Part shown: positions 51,952-61,109 of the stretch, piece by piece
How the letters are laid out: each line of letters opens with the position of its first letter
How positions within the stretch are numbered: the stretch's first letter is position 1
Source of the DNA: Allocoleopsis franciscana PCC 7113
GTDB taxonomy: Bacteria > Cyanobacteriota > Cyanobacteriia > Cyanobacteriales > Coleofasciculaceae
Assembly: GCF_000317515.1 (NCBI RefSeq)
Contig: NC_019738.1
Coordinates: 6,660,001 to 6,724,000, forward strand
Direction: 5' to 3'
DNA: 64,000 nt
Notes under the pieces: model-generated
Seen by the model: only the letters and a program-made list of their open reading frames with translations
The model's database searches: none
What the model was told of the DNA's origin: nothing
Made by a program: the position numbers and the translations under genes

Positions 51952-53139
51952 TTAAACACATAAAAATTTTTGAGAATCTACGAGATTTTTTATATGAGAT
52001 ACTATCGGTGAAAAGGCAGATTCGTAATTAAATTTTTGTTCAAAGGCAGCTCTTGCTGCTAAACACATCTTTCTATAATTCTCAAAATCACTCAGGATAT
52101 CTTGAATAGCAGATACAAGTGATTGAGGGTCGTCAGGGTTGGCAAAACGCACCCAAGGCTCGCCAGAGAGATATTCTCGATAATTGGGAAAATCGCTGAC
52201 AATTACAGGAACGCCACAGGCAGCATATTCATATATTTTGTTGGATGCAGTAACGCAAGCCACACGATCGAAGCTTGTATTTTTATAAAGAGCAAATCCT
52301 ACTGTTGCCATCAATGTCTTATGTGTTAAATCGTTATAAGGTAGTGTGCCTAAATAAGAAAAGTTAGGTGACATATTAAGATGATTGACCCAGCTCTCAA
52401 GTTCTTGAGCATCAGTCTCATTAAGGAATCCGACAAACTTGATGCAGACATTATTCTTTAAAATAGAAGCAGAGGTTACAATCTCTCTCATTGCACTTGT
52501 ATCTGAAATCGTACCTCTATAAAATAAAGTGATAGATTCCCAACGCTTTTGGAGTACTGAAGTCCAATCATTGGGAAGGCAGAAGAAGGACTTTAAGGGA
52601 AAATTAGGAACAATTACTGGCTGCTCTTTGAGATTAGTTGCTTTTTGAAAAAAGGTAGCTCTATCTTTATCCGGAAATATAATAACTTTTGCTTGGTGTA
52701 TCCAAGCTTGCTCTGCTCTTTGAACCCATCCAGATAACGAGGACAGAGAAGATAAGCGATCGCCAATTTCATGACTTTGGTAAATGAGCGGAATTGGCTG
52801 GAGCTGCGCTAGACGGCAAAGGTAAGCAGCCGTATAGGCATAAGCATCATAGGCATAAATTAGAGATACACCTTTGAGAAGGCGACGTGATTGGGCAACA
52901 AAATTTATATATTCCAAAAACTTAGCCCGAGGCGAAGCTTGCTTTCGTTCTCTAACTGATGTATATCGCCCCAAGCGATGAACTGTAACATTAGAAGGGT
53001 ATTCAACATCAGGGGGGTCTTGATTGCGACCCATTAAAATGACATCAAAATGCTCTGATAGAAGATGAACAGCGTTTACTGTTGGCGGATAGTAATCTGG
53101 ATTTGAATAAACCAGCATTCCAATGGTTTGTTTGCTCAT
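51952..53139 (-). CDS. Family 4-type glycosyltransferase
   Basis: 395 residues. GT-B fold with IGMLVYSNPDYYPPTVNAVHLL at the N-terminus, IYAYDAYAYTAAYLCRL, and the donor side FYRGTISDTSAMREIV (a degenerate phosphate-binding loop), VKFVGFL-type, and ASNKIYEYAACGVPVIVSDFPNYREYL. The E-x7-E motif is only half present (EYAACGVPV), so it is more diverged than the other GT4 enzymes of the cluster. It is 32 bases from the polymerase gene and 2 bases from the methyltransferase upstream, all on one strand. The substrate is unknown. Confidence 0.8.
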   Translation of the reverse strand: MSKQTIGMLVYSNPDYYPPTVNAVHLLSEHFDVILMGRNQDPPDVEYPSNVTVHRLGRYTSVRERKQASPRAKFLEYINFVAQSRRLLKGVSLIYAYDAYAYTAAYLCRLAQLQPIPLIYQSHEIGDRLSSLSSLSGWVQRAEQAWIHQAKVIIFPDKDRATFFQKATNLKEQPVIVPNFPLKSFFCLPNDWTSVLQKRWESITLFYRGTISDTSAMREIVTSASILKNNVCIKFVGFLNETDAQELESWVNHLNMSPNFSYLGTLPYNDLTHKTLMATVGFALYKNTSFDRVACVTASNKIYEYAACGVPVIVSDFPNYREYLSGEPWVRFANPDDPQSLVSAIQDILSDFENYRKMCLAARAAFEQKFNYESAFSPIVSHIKNLVDSQKFLCV

Positions 53140-53141
53140 AC

Positions 53142-54086
53142 CTACACCTTTTGAAGAACAAATAATAATTCATGTCGATGCAAAGGATTTTTAACTTTAA
53201 CTTTTAACTTTTGCCAGGTGTTATAAATCCAAATATTAGGCTGTATGCCTTTGCTTATCAGTGAGTAAGATTTTACGGCATGAAAATCTTTATATTGTTT
53301 AAGCCCTAGGGGAAACCCTCTATATTCCAGTAGGATGACTTGAAAGCCGGCTTGTTCTGCCAGTTTCGAGAGAGTGCGATCATCAAAATAGCTGAGATGT
53401 TCCATGTTTCTGCGTACACCACTCCACTCGCCACCCCAATCGTCAAAGCAGCCCATATCCGGACAACCTCCTACAAATATCCCTCCAACCTGAAGAACTC
53501 GGTGGATTTCCCTGAAAAGTTGGGCTGGATGACGAACATGCTCAATCAGGTCAAAAGCTGTCACAACATCGAAACTTTGCTCGGTAAGAGGAAGACTATC
53601 AGCCGAGGCTTCTAGAATCTCCAATTCGTATTGCTTGCGTCCATAGGCAGCAGCATCAGCGCTAACTTCTACACCAACGACTTGACTAACCCCATACTGC
53701 CGCGCCAAAACTAGCAAGGCACCATCAGCACACCCTAAATCGAGTAGTCTTTTTTGTGACAAATCGGCATGACTCTTGAGAAAACGCCATCCAGTTACTT
53801 CTTCTTGTGCGATCGCTCTTTTTCGGGAATTAAAATAATCCTCGCCCTGATGAAAATCATGACCCCCTGAAAAGTACCCTTCTTGATAAAATCGATTTAA
53901 TTCGCGTTGTGACGGCTGCGGTTGAACAAAGCGAAACGAGCAAGATTGGCAGCTAACAATATCAAGGCTGTCAGCACGAGAATAAATCGCTTTATAGTTC
54001 TCAGCGTTACAGATAGGACAAGGAATTGCGGTTAGCTCAGTTGCTTGCCAAACCCAGGAATTTTGTTGATTGACTGATAATTTCAT
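53142..54086 (-). CDS. SAM-dependent methyltransferase with zinc-ribbon-like N-terminus
   Basis: 314 residues. Cysteine pairs CPIC (19-22) and CQSC (43-46) at the N-terminus, then LLDLGCADGALL (motif I, about 113-124), VVGVEVS, DVVTAFDLIEHVRHPAQLF and GGIFVGGCPDMGCF. The C-terminal EHLSYFDDRTLSKLAEQAGF is typical of the Methyltransf_13/23-like sugar methyltransferases. Compared with the gene at 47,097 the order of domains is the same but the sequence is quite different, so they are not a recent duplication. The next gene on the strand lies 2 bases away. Function in the cluster: methylation of a sugar or lipid-linked unit. Confidence 0.85.
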   Translation of the reverse strand: MKLSVNQQNSWVWQATELTAIPCPICNAENYKAIYSRADSLDIVSCQSCSFRFVQPQPSQRELNRFYQEGYFSGGHDFHQGEDYFNSRKRAIAQEEVTGWRFLKSHADLSQKRLLDLGCADGALLVLARQYGVSQVVGVEVSADAAAYGRKQYELEILEASADSLPLTEQSFDVVTAFDLIEHVRHPAQLFREIHRVLQVGGIFVGGCPDMGCFDDWGGEWSGVRRNMEHLSYFDDRTLSKLAEQAGFQVILLEYRGFPLGLKQYKDFHAVKSYSLISKGIQPNIWIYNTWQKLKVKVKNPLHRHELLFVLQKV

Positions 54087-54091
54087 CTAAA

Positions 54092-55048
54092 TTAATTACA
54101 GGGGGAGAGAAACACGATTAACCCCTTTATTAATAAATCCTCTTCCAATAGTTCATTTTGTTTCAGGATTTTTTGCCATTTTTGAGGATAAGCAGCACGA
54201 AACGCTAAACTTTCGGGAGAGATGATTGCAATGGTACATAAGCGAGTAAAGCTTTTCTCAACTTTTTGTATATACTCTCTAGGTTTGAGATAACTAAACA
54301 GCCCTTCACGAATATGTCGGCGGATTTCAAAATAACTCTCCTCTGAAATTGCCCAACTATCTTGTCGTTGGAAAGAATCAATCCACTCGAAATAGTCTTT
54401 TTGACTTAGTAGGAGATGATTAAATCCATGTTCTAGACCTCCAGCCGCTGAGAAATGGTCACCACTAAACGTATACCAAAGGGGCCCAAAGGCAGACATA
54501 ACTACTCCTTTAGGCTTAATTAACCGTCTACTCTCTTCTATAAGAGCATCAAAATCCTTGACATGTTCCCAGACCGCAAATGAAGAGATGATGTCAAAAC
54601 TTTGGCTGGAAAGTTGTGTTTGGCATATATCATCTCTAACAAAGCTAATCGGTGTCCCATTGGTTGTTTGAGCAATTTGCTCCCAAGCTTTTTTAAAGTT
54701 AAATTGGTCTACTCCTACACAAGAAGAGACGCCAACTTTTGACCATGCCAGTGCTTCTTGACCGAGTCCACACCCTTGTATGAGGACATCAGAAGTCGGT
54801 AAAGATACAAAGCTTCTTAAAAATCTCATGAGAGAAATAAATCCCGCGCCCCGATCGCCAAATAAAATATGGTCGGTGCTAAACGAAAGGTTGGAGAGTT
54901 CTGGATAGGCAAGTACCTTAATCCAACTCGTGAGGCGGGTTGAAAATGGGTAAACGATTTGGTCTAAAATTTTACGCTTAACTGTACTCTGGTTGCGATA
55001 TTGAGTAGGGTTAAAGTCTAAGGGAGTATGGTCAGTTATTTGGCTCAT
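54092..55048 (-). CDS. SAM-dependent methyltransferase
   Basis: 318 residues from the ATG at 55048 (GAGCGAGAAG upstream); an in-frame TTG at 55108 adds 20. SAM motif I is VLIQGCGLGQEAL, then VGVDQFN, DDICQTQLSSQSFDIISSFAVWEHVKDFDALI (cut in two segments) and a post-motif KPKGVVMSAFGPLW. The C-terminal region has a GGLEHGFNHLLLSQKDYFEW element seen in sugar-modifying methyltransferases. It has no zinc-ribbon. It lies 5 bases from the next gene downstream. Substrate unknown. Confidence 0.8.
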   Translation of the reverse strand: MSQITDHTPLDFNPTQYRNQSTVKRKILDQIVYPFSTRLTSWIKVLAYPELSNLSFSTDHILFGDRGAGFISLMRFLRSFVSLPTSDVLIQGCGLGQEALAWSKVGVSSCVGVDQFNFKKAWEQIAQTTNGTPISFVRDDICQTQLSSQSFDIISSFAVWEHVKDFDALIEESRRLIKPKGVVMSAFGPLWYTFSGDHFSAAGGLEHGFNHLLLSQKDYFEWIDSFQRQDSWAISEESYFEIRRHIREGLFSYLKPREYIQKVEKSFTRLCTIAIISPESLAFRAAYPQKWQKILKQNELLEEDLLIKGLIVFLSPCN

Positions 55049-55146
55049 CTTCTCGCTCTTTTTCAGAAGTTTTAAAACTAAAATTTGGTGTAACCTTAGA
55101 TTTTCCAAAAAACTGGAATTAATTTTGTATGCTTAGAATTGACTCA

Positions 55147-56616
55147 TTATTTTTTGTAGCTTATTTTTTTAATTCTTAACTTTTCAAAATTATAAAGACC
55201 ATGCTTAAATAAAAGAAAAGAAAAAGTTAATATTGTCAATATAACCATGATATAATTGGTGAAATAATCAATTTTCAGCCAGAGTGATATTAACGTACAA
55301 AAAAACAAATTAACTGTCAAAAATATTAAATTTTTTAAGACGATACTGTCTTTTTTGATGTCAACAATTGCCGGACGAAAAACAACCAATAATCCAGCCA
55401 TTTGACCAAGGGCTTGAGCTAGTAGAAAACCTAAAGCACTATACTGAGGTACTAAGACAAAAGCAGGAATAATCCAGCAGATCACTCCTAACAAACTTGC
55501 CCAGGCAACCCTAACCGTTTTGCCAGCTACCACTAAGTACTGCACTAATACAGATGTAACGCCAGCCAGGGCTGATATCCATAGAGATAACCAAGCCAGA
55601 ACCGTAGTTTGTTGATAAGCGCTTCCGAATAACCCGTTAATGAGATCTGGTAGAAGGAGGCAAACTGCACCTGTGGGCACTAAAAGTAAAGCCCATATAC
55701 CTCTCAGGTGTACAGATTTAAGATAGTTATAGGATTGATCGTTATCTGCTGAACTAGCAGATAGGTATGAAATTGCCGCTGGAGCAATGGCTGAGGGGAT
55801 AAAGCCAATCAAAGCAGCCATGCTTTGAGCAACTCGTAAATATCCTAATTGTTCCAAGCCTCCGTACTGACTCACTAATCCCATTAAGGGCAAGCCCACT
55901 AAACTGCCCAGCAGCGTATTCCCCAAATAGTAAGGAAAGCCAAATTTGAGAATAGAGCGCGACTCCTGCCAAAATCGATCAAGTCGCAGACGAATTCCCC
56001 TACCCCTAAGTACAGGTTTAATAATGAGATAGCTCCAGACAATTTGGGCAATTGCGGCTAAAAGTAGTCCCTGAACAGCCCCAGCCAGCCCAAATTTCCA
56101 AGCAAATACAACCGTAGCCGTACTGCTAACAATCATACCAAGGGATGAGCGTAAAGCATAGGCACGGAAGTCTTGCAAACTGGACAAAAAAAGCAAAGGA
56201 ACATTGCCCCAGGGTTGCAGCGCGATTAAGATACCCGTTGTCCCTAGCCAGGGTATGGCATCAGGTTGCCCTAGCCAATGCTTAGCTAAGGGTTCGCGGA
56301 AAAACCAAATCCCTAAGCCTGTCACAGCACTAACCAGGCAGATTAGAGATAGTCCAACACCGAACAGCCGTCCAACTGCATCTGTCCCAAGTGTCTTATG
56401 TTGAGCACCATTGCGTTCCATCGCAACGTCTACACCCAGGGTACTGAATGCTTGAGCCGACTGAGCGAGTGAGAACACCACACTGTAAATCCCCAAGGAT
56501 TCAGGCCCTAAAAGCCTCGCCAATAATGGTAGTGCTAGAGCACTTGCTAACTTGGAAACAACATTAGCAAGTGTTAGCCAAGCACCACCTTTAATTAATT
56601 TAGCGATCGCACTCAT
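55147..56616 (-). CDS. wzx: Polysaccharide flippase, Wzx/MATE-like
   Basis: 489 residues with about twelve to fourteen transmembrane segments. The N-terminus (IKGGAWLTLANVVSKLASALALPLLARLLGPESLGIYSVV cut in two) and the second half (PYYLGNTLLGSLVGLPLMGLVS) are typical of the PST family of flippases that move undecaprenyl-linked repeat units across the inner membrane. It is paired in the cluster with a Wzy-like polymerase, which indicates the Wzx/Wzy route. ATG at 56616, overlapping the FkbM gene's stop (56613) by 4 bases. Confidence 0.88.
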   Translation of the reverse strand: MSAIAKLIKGGAWLTLANVVSKLASALALPLLARLLGPESLGIYSVVFSLAQSAQAFSTLGVDVAMERNGAQHKTLGTDAVGRLFGVGLSLICLVSAVTGLGIWFFREPLAKHWLGQPDAIPWLGTTGILIALQPWGNVPLLFLSSLQDFRAYALRSSLGMIVSSTATVVFAWKFGLAGAVQGLLLAAIAQIVWSYLIIKPVLRGRGIRLRLDRFWQESRSILKFGFPYYLGNTLLGSLVGLPLMGLVSQYGGLEQLGYLRVAQSMAALIGFIPSAIAPAAISYLSASSADNDQSYNYLKSVHLRGIWALLLVPTGAVCLLLPDLINGLFGSAYQQTTVLAWLSLWISALAGVTSVLVQYLVVAGKTVRVAWASLLGVICWIIPAFVLVPQYSALGFLLAQALGQMAGLLVVFRPAIVDIKKDSIVLKNLIFLTVNLFFCTLISLWLKIDYFTNYIMVILTILTFSFLLFKHGLYNFEKLRIKKISYKK

Positions 56617-57464
56617 GAATTAGAAGGTAGACACAGATATTCGTCATACTCTAAAGCTTCTACACGAGAACCCTGACGGTTGAGTATTTGATACCCTGCA
56701 CCCTTCAATAGGTTGACCATTTCTTGACAATCGTCTGGTGTAGCTTGCCAGAAGGGATGGACAGCCAGCACTAAGATAGGAGCTGAATCGCTGTTGAGAA
56801 GTTTAGTGGCTCCCTTGAGAACCTTAAATTCAGCTCCTTCTACATCTATCTTGACTACTTTAGGCGAGCGGCCCTGTTCAGCCAAAAGGCTATCTAAACT
56901 GATTGCTGGTACGTTAATTTGCTGACTGACTTCAGGAGATTCTCCATTGACAGAGCTAGAAAACATCAGAGAGTTACTAGGAGAGCGACCATCATTAAGC
57001 AAGCTAAAGCTAACTGACCCCCCATGCTGCTCACAGACTGCGGCTTCTAGCACAGTCACAATAGTTTCACACTGGTTCAATGCAATATGTCGTTTGAGCC
57101 AAGCGAGATTAGACGGGCTGGGTTCAACGGCAATTACTCGACCACTGGTACCAACTATTGTGGCGGCTGGTAGTGAAATTAAACCCCAATTGGCTCCAAT
57201 ATCCCAGAAGCTATCTCCTGGTTTCAGCCATTGCTTTAGCCAAGCTACAATATGAGGCTCATAAGTATCCTTAGATAAGGCTAAATCTGGAACCAACTTG
57301 TAGATTTCGCCGTTCAAACGTTTGCGAACAAAATTACTGCCAGTATCCCTTAAACATACGGAATAATAGAAAGACCGACCAACCGTAATCAAACTATCAG
57401 CTTGCAGTCTTTCTAGCAAGGATTTTACGGAACGAGCAGTTGTGACTATTGGTGTATCGAACAT
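56613..57464 (-). CDS. FkbM family methyltransferase
   Basis: 283 residues from the ATG at 57464, just past the end of the upstream gene; an in-frame TTG at 57497 would overlap that gene by 26 bases. The FkbM signature is present: FWDIGANWGLISLPAATIVG, VIAVEPSPSNLAWLKRHIALN, VPAISLDSLL and VVKIDVEGAEFKVLKG. FkbM enzymes O-methylate sugars and polyketides. It belongs to the polysaccharide cluster and is translationally coupled to the flippase through the 4-base overlap. The start choice is uncertain because no ribosome binding site precedes either codon. Confidence 0.85.
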   Translation of the reverse strand: MFDTPIVTTARSVKSLLERLQADSLITVGRSFYYSVCLRDTGSNFVRKRLNGEIYKLVPDLALSKDTYEPHIVAWLKQWLKPGDSFWDIGANWGLISLPAATIVGTSGRVIAVEPSPSNLAWLKRHIALNQCETIVTVLEAAVCEQHGGSVSFSLLNDGRSPSNSLMFSSSVNGESPEVSQQINVPAISLDSLLAEQGRSPKVVKIDVEGAEFKVLKGATKLLNSDSAPILVLAVHPFWQATPDDCQEMVNLLKGAGYQILNRQGSRVEALEYDEYLCLPSNS

Positions 57465-57471
57465 AAAAAAG

Positions 57472-58389
57472 CTAAAATGCTGCTCTAATGTTATCAATCA
57501 GTAAATCTGGAACTGTCATTAATTCAGGGTCGAACCCCCCCTCAAAAACAGTTCGGCTGATGTTATGAGAAAAAACACCAGCATGAAAATGTGCCGGATG
57601 CCATATAGTAGGGCACTGTCCCAAATAGGAAGCCCAACCGCTAAATGTACTTCCTGAAGAAGTAATCAACAACTTACTTTTAGACAAGGTAAGCATATCG
57701 GCGAGAGCTGAATCAGAGGGCGATCGAGAAACTTGTGGAAGGTTTAATAGTTCGCAAAGCTCGCGATCTTGACCATCTGAAAATAGAGTTACAGGCACCT
57801 CATACCCAGCAATTTCGCGGATGGCATCAATCACCCTGACATACCAAGTCATAGGAGTGCGGACATTACCTAGTTTGGTAAAGTCATCCCCTGGTTTAAG
57901 CACCTTAAAATCGCCCATTCTAATATGAATACCAATTTGTGGCGCTGGGCGATTATCAATAGTTTTCAGTACAGAATTACGAATACTTGATAGTAATTTC
58001 TGCTTGATAAACGGTTGATACTCTTTTAAATCTATGAAGTAGTCACTCCAATGAGGTACGCTATCAAAAATAAATAAATGAGTACCTATCTCTTTTAATT
58101 CTAAATTAGATAAATCCAGTTTAGATATAGCAGGGTTATGAGAAACATTTTTTTTAGTGGCAATATCGAATAAATAATTGATTTTAGAGAGGTAAGTTTT
58201 ATTGCAGAATAAATTTCCATAATATCTTTTATCTCGTTCACCTCTTAAATAGGTTCCAATCCGAATTTGGCCCCAACTTGGGGCAACAACAGGAATAGAA
58301 TTGATATCGGCAAATAAAACTGCCCTAGCCCAAACTAAGAGCATATTTCCTAAACCGGCTCTGGGTAATTGAGGATAAACTAAAAACAT
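57472..58389 (-). CDS. Fucosyltransferase-like glycosyltransferase (GT11 type)
   Basis: 305 residues. The N-terminus has RAGLGNMLLVWARAVLFA and the conserved IGIHIRMGDF (H-x-R-x-G-D, about residues 152-161), the GDP-fucose-binding motif I of alpha-1,2-fucosyltransferases; LFSDGQDRELCELL and SKLLITSSGSTFSGWASYLG follow. These match the GT11/GT74-like fold. It transfers fucose (or a similar deoxysugar) to a galactose-type acceptor in the cluster. The closest alternative is a POFUT-type enzyme, which shares motif I. The stop precedes the FkbM ATG by 7 bases. Confidence 0.72.
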   Translation of the reverse strand: MFLVYPQLPRAGLGNMLLVWARAVLFADINSIPVVAPSWGQIRIGTYLRGERDKRYYGNLFCNKTYLSKINYLFDIATKKNVSHNPAISKLDLSNLELKEIGTHLFIFDSVPHWSDYFIDLKEYQPFIKQKLLSSIRNSVLKTIDNRPAPQIGIHIRMGDFKVLKPGDDFTKLGNVRTPMTWYVRVIDAIREIAGYEVPVTLFSDGQDRELCELLNLPQVSRSPSDSALADMLTLSKSKLLITSSGSTFSGWASYLGQCPTIWHPAHFHAGVFSHNISRTVFEGGFDPELMTVPDLLIDNIRAAF

Positions 58390-58395
58390 ACGCTC

Positions 58396-59214
58396 TTACT
58401 CCTTTAATGGCGTAGCAGGTTTTTCAAAAATAAATAGCCCACAAGCTGAGCGTACAGAGCGAAAATCCTCTGGTTTTGCCGAGTCAATTAAATCGCCCTG
58501 TTCATTGACAACTGCAAACTCAACCAGTGCAAGGGATGAAAACGTTTCAGTGACTGTGAACGGGTCAAAGACTCGGTGAGCATTAAACTCAAGCCTTTCT
58601 TTACCAATCGGGACAGAGAAGTAAAGTTTTCCACCAGGAGCCAGAACTCGCTGAAGTTCTTGCATCCCTTTAAAACATCCCGAAGGATCGATGGGGTCTC
58701 CATAACGCCCCAAACCTACATGTTCCATAGCGTGTAAGCAGGAAAGGGATTCAATGGAGTTATCGGGTGTTTGAAGGGCTGTCACATCTCCTTGGTGGAA
58801 GATTAGCCCAGAAATTTTTGATTCTAACTGTCTAATATCAATCACATTGACAGTACGAAAGGTTAAAAGATGTGCAATAAAGCCATCAATCCGCGAGCCA
58901 ATATCCCAGTGTTCGCCAGGGTTAGCAGCAAATATCTTTCGAGCCACCCAAAGGTCTTGATGGAAATAGTCACCACTCGCAGTCCCTGCACTATCGTAGC
59001 GATCGCTAAGACGAGGGTGAAGATCTGCTAGTCTAATGCTGAAAGACTCTTTGGGAGCAGTAGCCTGGTTATAAGCAACCCAGTCACGAATGTAAGGAGC
59101 TAGTCCTGAAAGATTTCTCCCCATCCCTAGAAGGTTAATTCCTGTAAGACTTAGAATCATTCTGTAGGGGACAGCGGCTAAAGGTCGAATTTTACTTTCT
59201 ATGGCTGGATTCAT
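58396..59214 (-). CDS. DUF268 family protein, methyltransferase-like
   Basis: 272 residues from the ATG at 59214, preceded by GGAG (59221-59224); an in-frame TTG at 59274 would be preceded by no good site. The signature is HWDIGSRIDGFIAHLLTFRTV and VNVIDIRQLE, then GDVTALQTPDNSIESLSCLHAMEHVGLGRYGDPIDP (cut) and LYFSVPIGKERLEFNAHRVF, as in DUF268, a SAM-methyltransferase-fold family in polysaccharide clusters. DIGSRxDG occupies the SAM-binding position. No biochemical role is known. It lies 6 bases upstream of the fucosyltransferase-like gene. Confidence 0.75.
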   Translation of the reverse strand: MNPAIESKIRPLAAVPYRMILSLTGINLLGMGRNLSGLAPYIRDWVAYNQATAPKESFSIRLADLHPRLSDRYDSAGTASGDYFHQDLWVARKIFAANPGEHWDIGSRIDGFIAHLLTFRTVNVIDIRQLESKISGLIFHQGDVTALQTPDNSIESLSCLHAMEHVGLGRYGDPIDPSGCFKGMQELQRVLAPGGKLYFSVPIGKERLEFNAHRVFDPFTVTETFSSLALVEFAVVNEQGDLIDSAKPEDFRSVRSACGLFIFEKPATPLKE

Positions 59215-59274
59215 TTTCATCTCCAAACAAGTTCTCTGTATAGCGTTTCTCTTCAAAGAAAAAACTAGGTGCAA

Positions 59275-59883
59275 TTATTTAGACTTAGCAATGATTAATT
59301 GATCTAAATGAACAATGATTTCATAGCCATCAAAATAGCTCTCTGCGGCTTTTATTAACTCAGACTTTGTTGGAAAGCCATGCTCTGTGCCAAACAATCG
59401 AAAGTCATCAATAACAATACCCTTGACTTTCTTGCTATATTTAGAGATTATTTTTAACTCTTCAATAGCTGGTTCTGGTAAATTACTACAAGCCGTTTCA
59501 CCGCCGGAAAAATGACCGTCTAAAAATATTAGTACGTTATTAACACTGTCATCTTCTAAGATTTTGGGTAATGCTTCTAATGCATCACCCTGAATAACTT
59601 TTACATGTTTCTCGTCAGCTAAATAAGCAGCAGCTTCTAGGGCAAGGTTCTCATCAAGCTCTACAGTATAAATTTTCTCAAAGAGAGAAGAACACCGCTT
59701 AGTTGTCACACCTCGATAGGTTCCCGTCTCAATGAATACAGTCGATCTAGTTTTTTCCTTGATGCTTTTAATTTGGCGAAACTTTGTGTAGCTGTGAGGG
59801 TTTATGAAATTGAATGATGCAATTTTATACAAATCCAAAAAATGCCCTATAAAGGCTTGAATGTGGCGTTCGGGTTTGTTCAT
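59275..59883 (-). CDS. Class I SAM-dependent methyltransferase-like protein
   Basis: 202 residues. A short N-terminal helical region (residues 1-45) precedes FIETGTYRGVTTKRCSSLF (SAM loop position), IYTVELDENLALEAA, VIQGDALEAL and VLIFLDGHFSGGETA (an acidic loop, LDGH, typical of TylF/FkbM-neighbour methyltransferases). It ends GYEIIVHLDQLIIAKSK. AGGAG precedes the ATG. It is 60 bases from the next gene downstream. The role is probably methylation of a sugar in the cluster; this is the weakest methyltransferase call of the set because motif I is GTYRG instead of GxGxG. Confidence 0.68.
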   Translation of the reverse strand: MNKPERHIQAFIGHFLDLYKIASFNFINPHSYTKFRQIKSIKEKTRSTVFIETGTYRGVTTKRCSSLFEKIYTVELDENLALEAAAYLADEKHVKVIQGDALEALPKILEDDSVNNVLIFLDGHFSGGETACSNLPEPAIEELKIISKYSKKVKGIVIDDFRLFGTEHGFPTKSELIKAAESYFDGYEIIVHLDQLIIAKSK

Positions 59884-59948
59884 ATCTAACTCCTAAGTTC
59901 GGTTTCTATAAACCAAGTAAATTTAACGAAACAAGCATAACAATCAAC

Positions 59949-61109
59949 TCAAGTACACCCTTGCTCTACAATCGTTGAGTAAGCATTGACTATCTTTTGT
60001 CCGTAGTCATCCCAAGACAGAGATTTCCGAGCTTGCTCTAATGCATTATTTCCCATTTCAGCCTGCCGATCCGGATTTTTGTAGAAAAAGAGAATCTTCT
60101 CTTTGAGTGCTTCCACATCTCGAATTGGTACGCAAAAACCATCTACACCATTTCGGACGATATCTTCACCGCCTGTATTAGTCGTATGGATAATGGGTAA
60201 ACCACAAGCCATTGCTTGAAGCTGTACCATTGCCAAACCTTCTTCAATAGATGCCAAACAAAATACAGAACATTGAGAATAGAAATATCGCAATTGATTT
60301 TGAGGTTGTTTACCTTTGAGAATAATGCGATCGCTCTGATACTTCGCTAAAAAAGGCTCTACTTCTGGATCGAGCGAACCCACTAACCACAACTCAGCAT
60401 CAGGCAAGTTCAACTCATAAAAAGCTTGCAACAAATACTGCACGCCTTTTCGCAGCGTGATACTACCACAGTGGATCACCCGAAAAGTCTTATCTACCTT
60501 TTGGACTGGATAGAATTCTGCCAGAGACGTTCCATAAGGAACATGAATCAGCTTGCTTTCTGGTATGCCCCTTTCTAAAAAGGTACGCTTAACGAATAGG
60601 CTAGGAATAGCAATGCGATCGGCTTCAGCATAAGATTGCACTTCTCTCTCATACACGCCAGGATGAGTCGCTGTAAAATTCATTCCCCAGCGTTCGTACT
60701 CTTCTTGCAGAATCTGGGTTTGGTACTCCATGTGACTGCTACCGCGTTCAATCACCGTCCTCGCCCCCATTTGTTTGGCGTGATGCAGCGACCAGAAGCA
60801 AGCACCCGACCATCCCACAAACACATCAAATCCAGGCGATAAGCAACGTACAACTGATCGATCAAAATTCTCTAAAAACCACAGTTGCAGGTTGCGATCG
60901 CCTTTGATGCAACTAGGTAGTTTCTGCCAAGCACGAGAGAGAAATTCTACATGCCATATAGAATCGACAAAAGTAGGCTCAATCCCATACTTTTTAATTT
61001 CAAACTCCGGATATGTAGAGATTAGCTTGTGTAAACAACCTCTTTGTTGTAATTGTTGGGCTAAGTTAAAGGCATGAAAACGCCCAAATACGGAGACAAC
61101 AAGTTTCAC
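59949..61109 (-). CDS. Family 4 glycosyltransferase
   Basis: 386 residues, GT-B fold with a two-domain layout: the N-terminus MKLVVSVFGRFHAFNLAQQL is unusually short for the acceptor side, then FVGWSGACFWSLHHAKQMG, VIHCGSITLRKGVQYLLQAF (phosphate contacts), LWLVGSLDPEVEPFL and SIEEGLAMVQLQAMACGLPI (E-x7-E with Q in the middle). A retaining glycosyltransferase acting on a lipid-linked or sugar acceptor. It overlaps the next upstream gene by 4 bases (ATGA), so the two are translationally coupled. Confidence 0.87.
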   Translation of the reverse strand: MKLVVSVFGRFHAFNLAQQLQQRGCLHKLISTYPEFEIKKYGIEPTFVDSIWHVEFLSRAWQKLPSCIKGDRNLQLWFLENFDRSVVRCLSPGFDVFVGWSGACFWSLHHAKQMGARTVIERGSSHMEYQTQILQEEYERWGMNFTATHPGVYEREVQSYAEADRIAIPSLFVKRTFLERGIPESKLIHVPYGTSLAEFYPVQKVDKTFRVIHCGSITLRKGVQYLLQAFYELNLPDAELWLVGSLDPEVEPFLAKYQSDRIILKGKQPQNQLRYFYSQCSVFCLASIEEGLAMVQLQAMACGLPIIHTTNTGGEDIVRNGVDGFCVPIRDVEALKEKILFFYKNPDRQAEMGNNALEQARKSLSWDDYGQKIVNAYSTIVEQGCT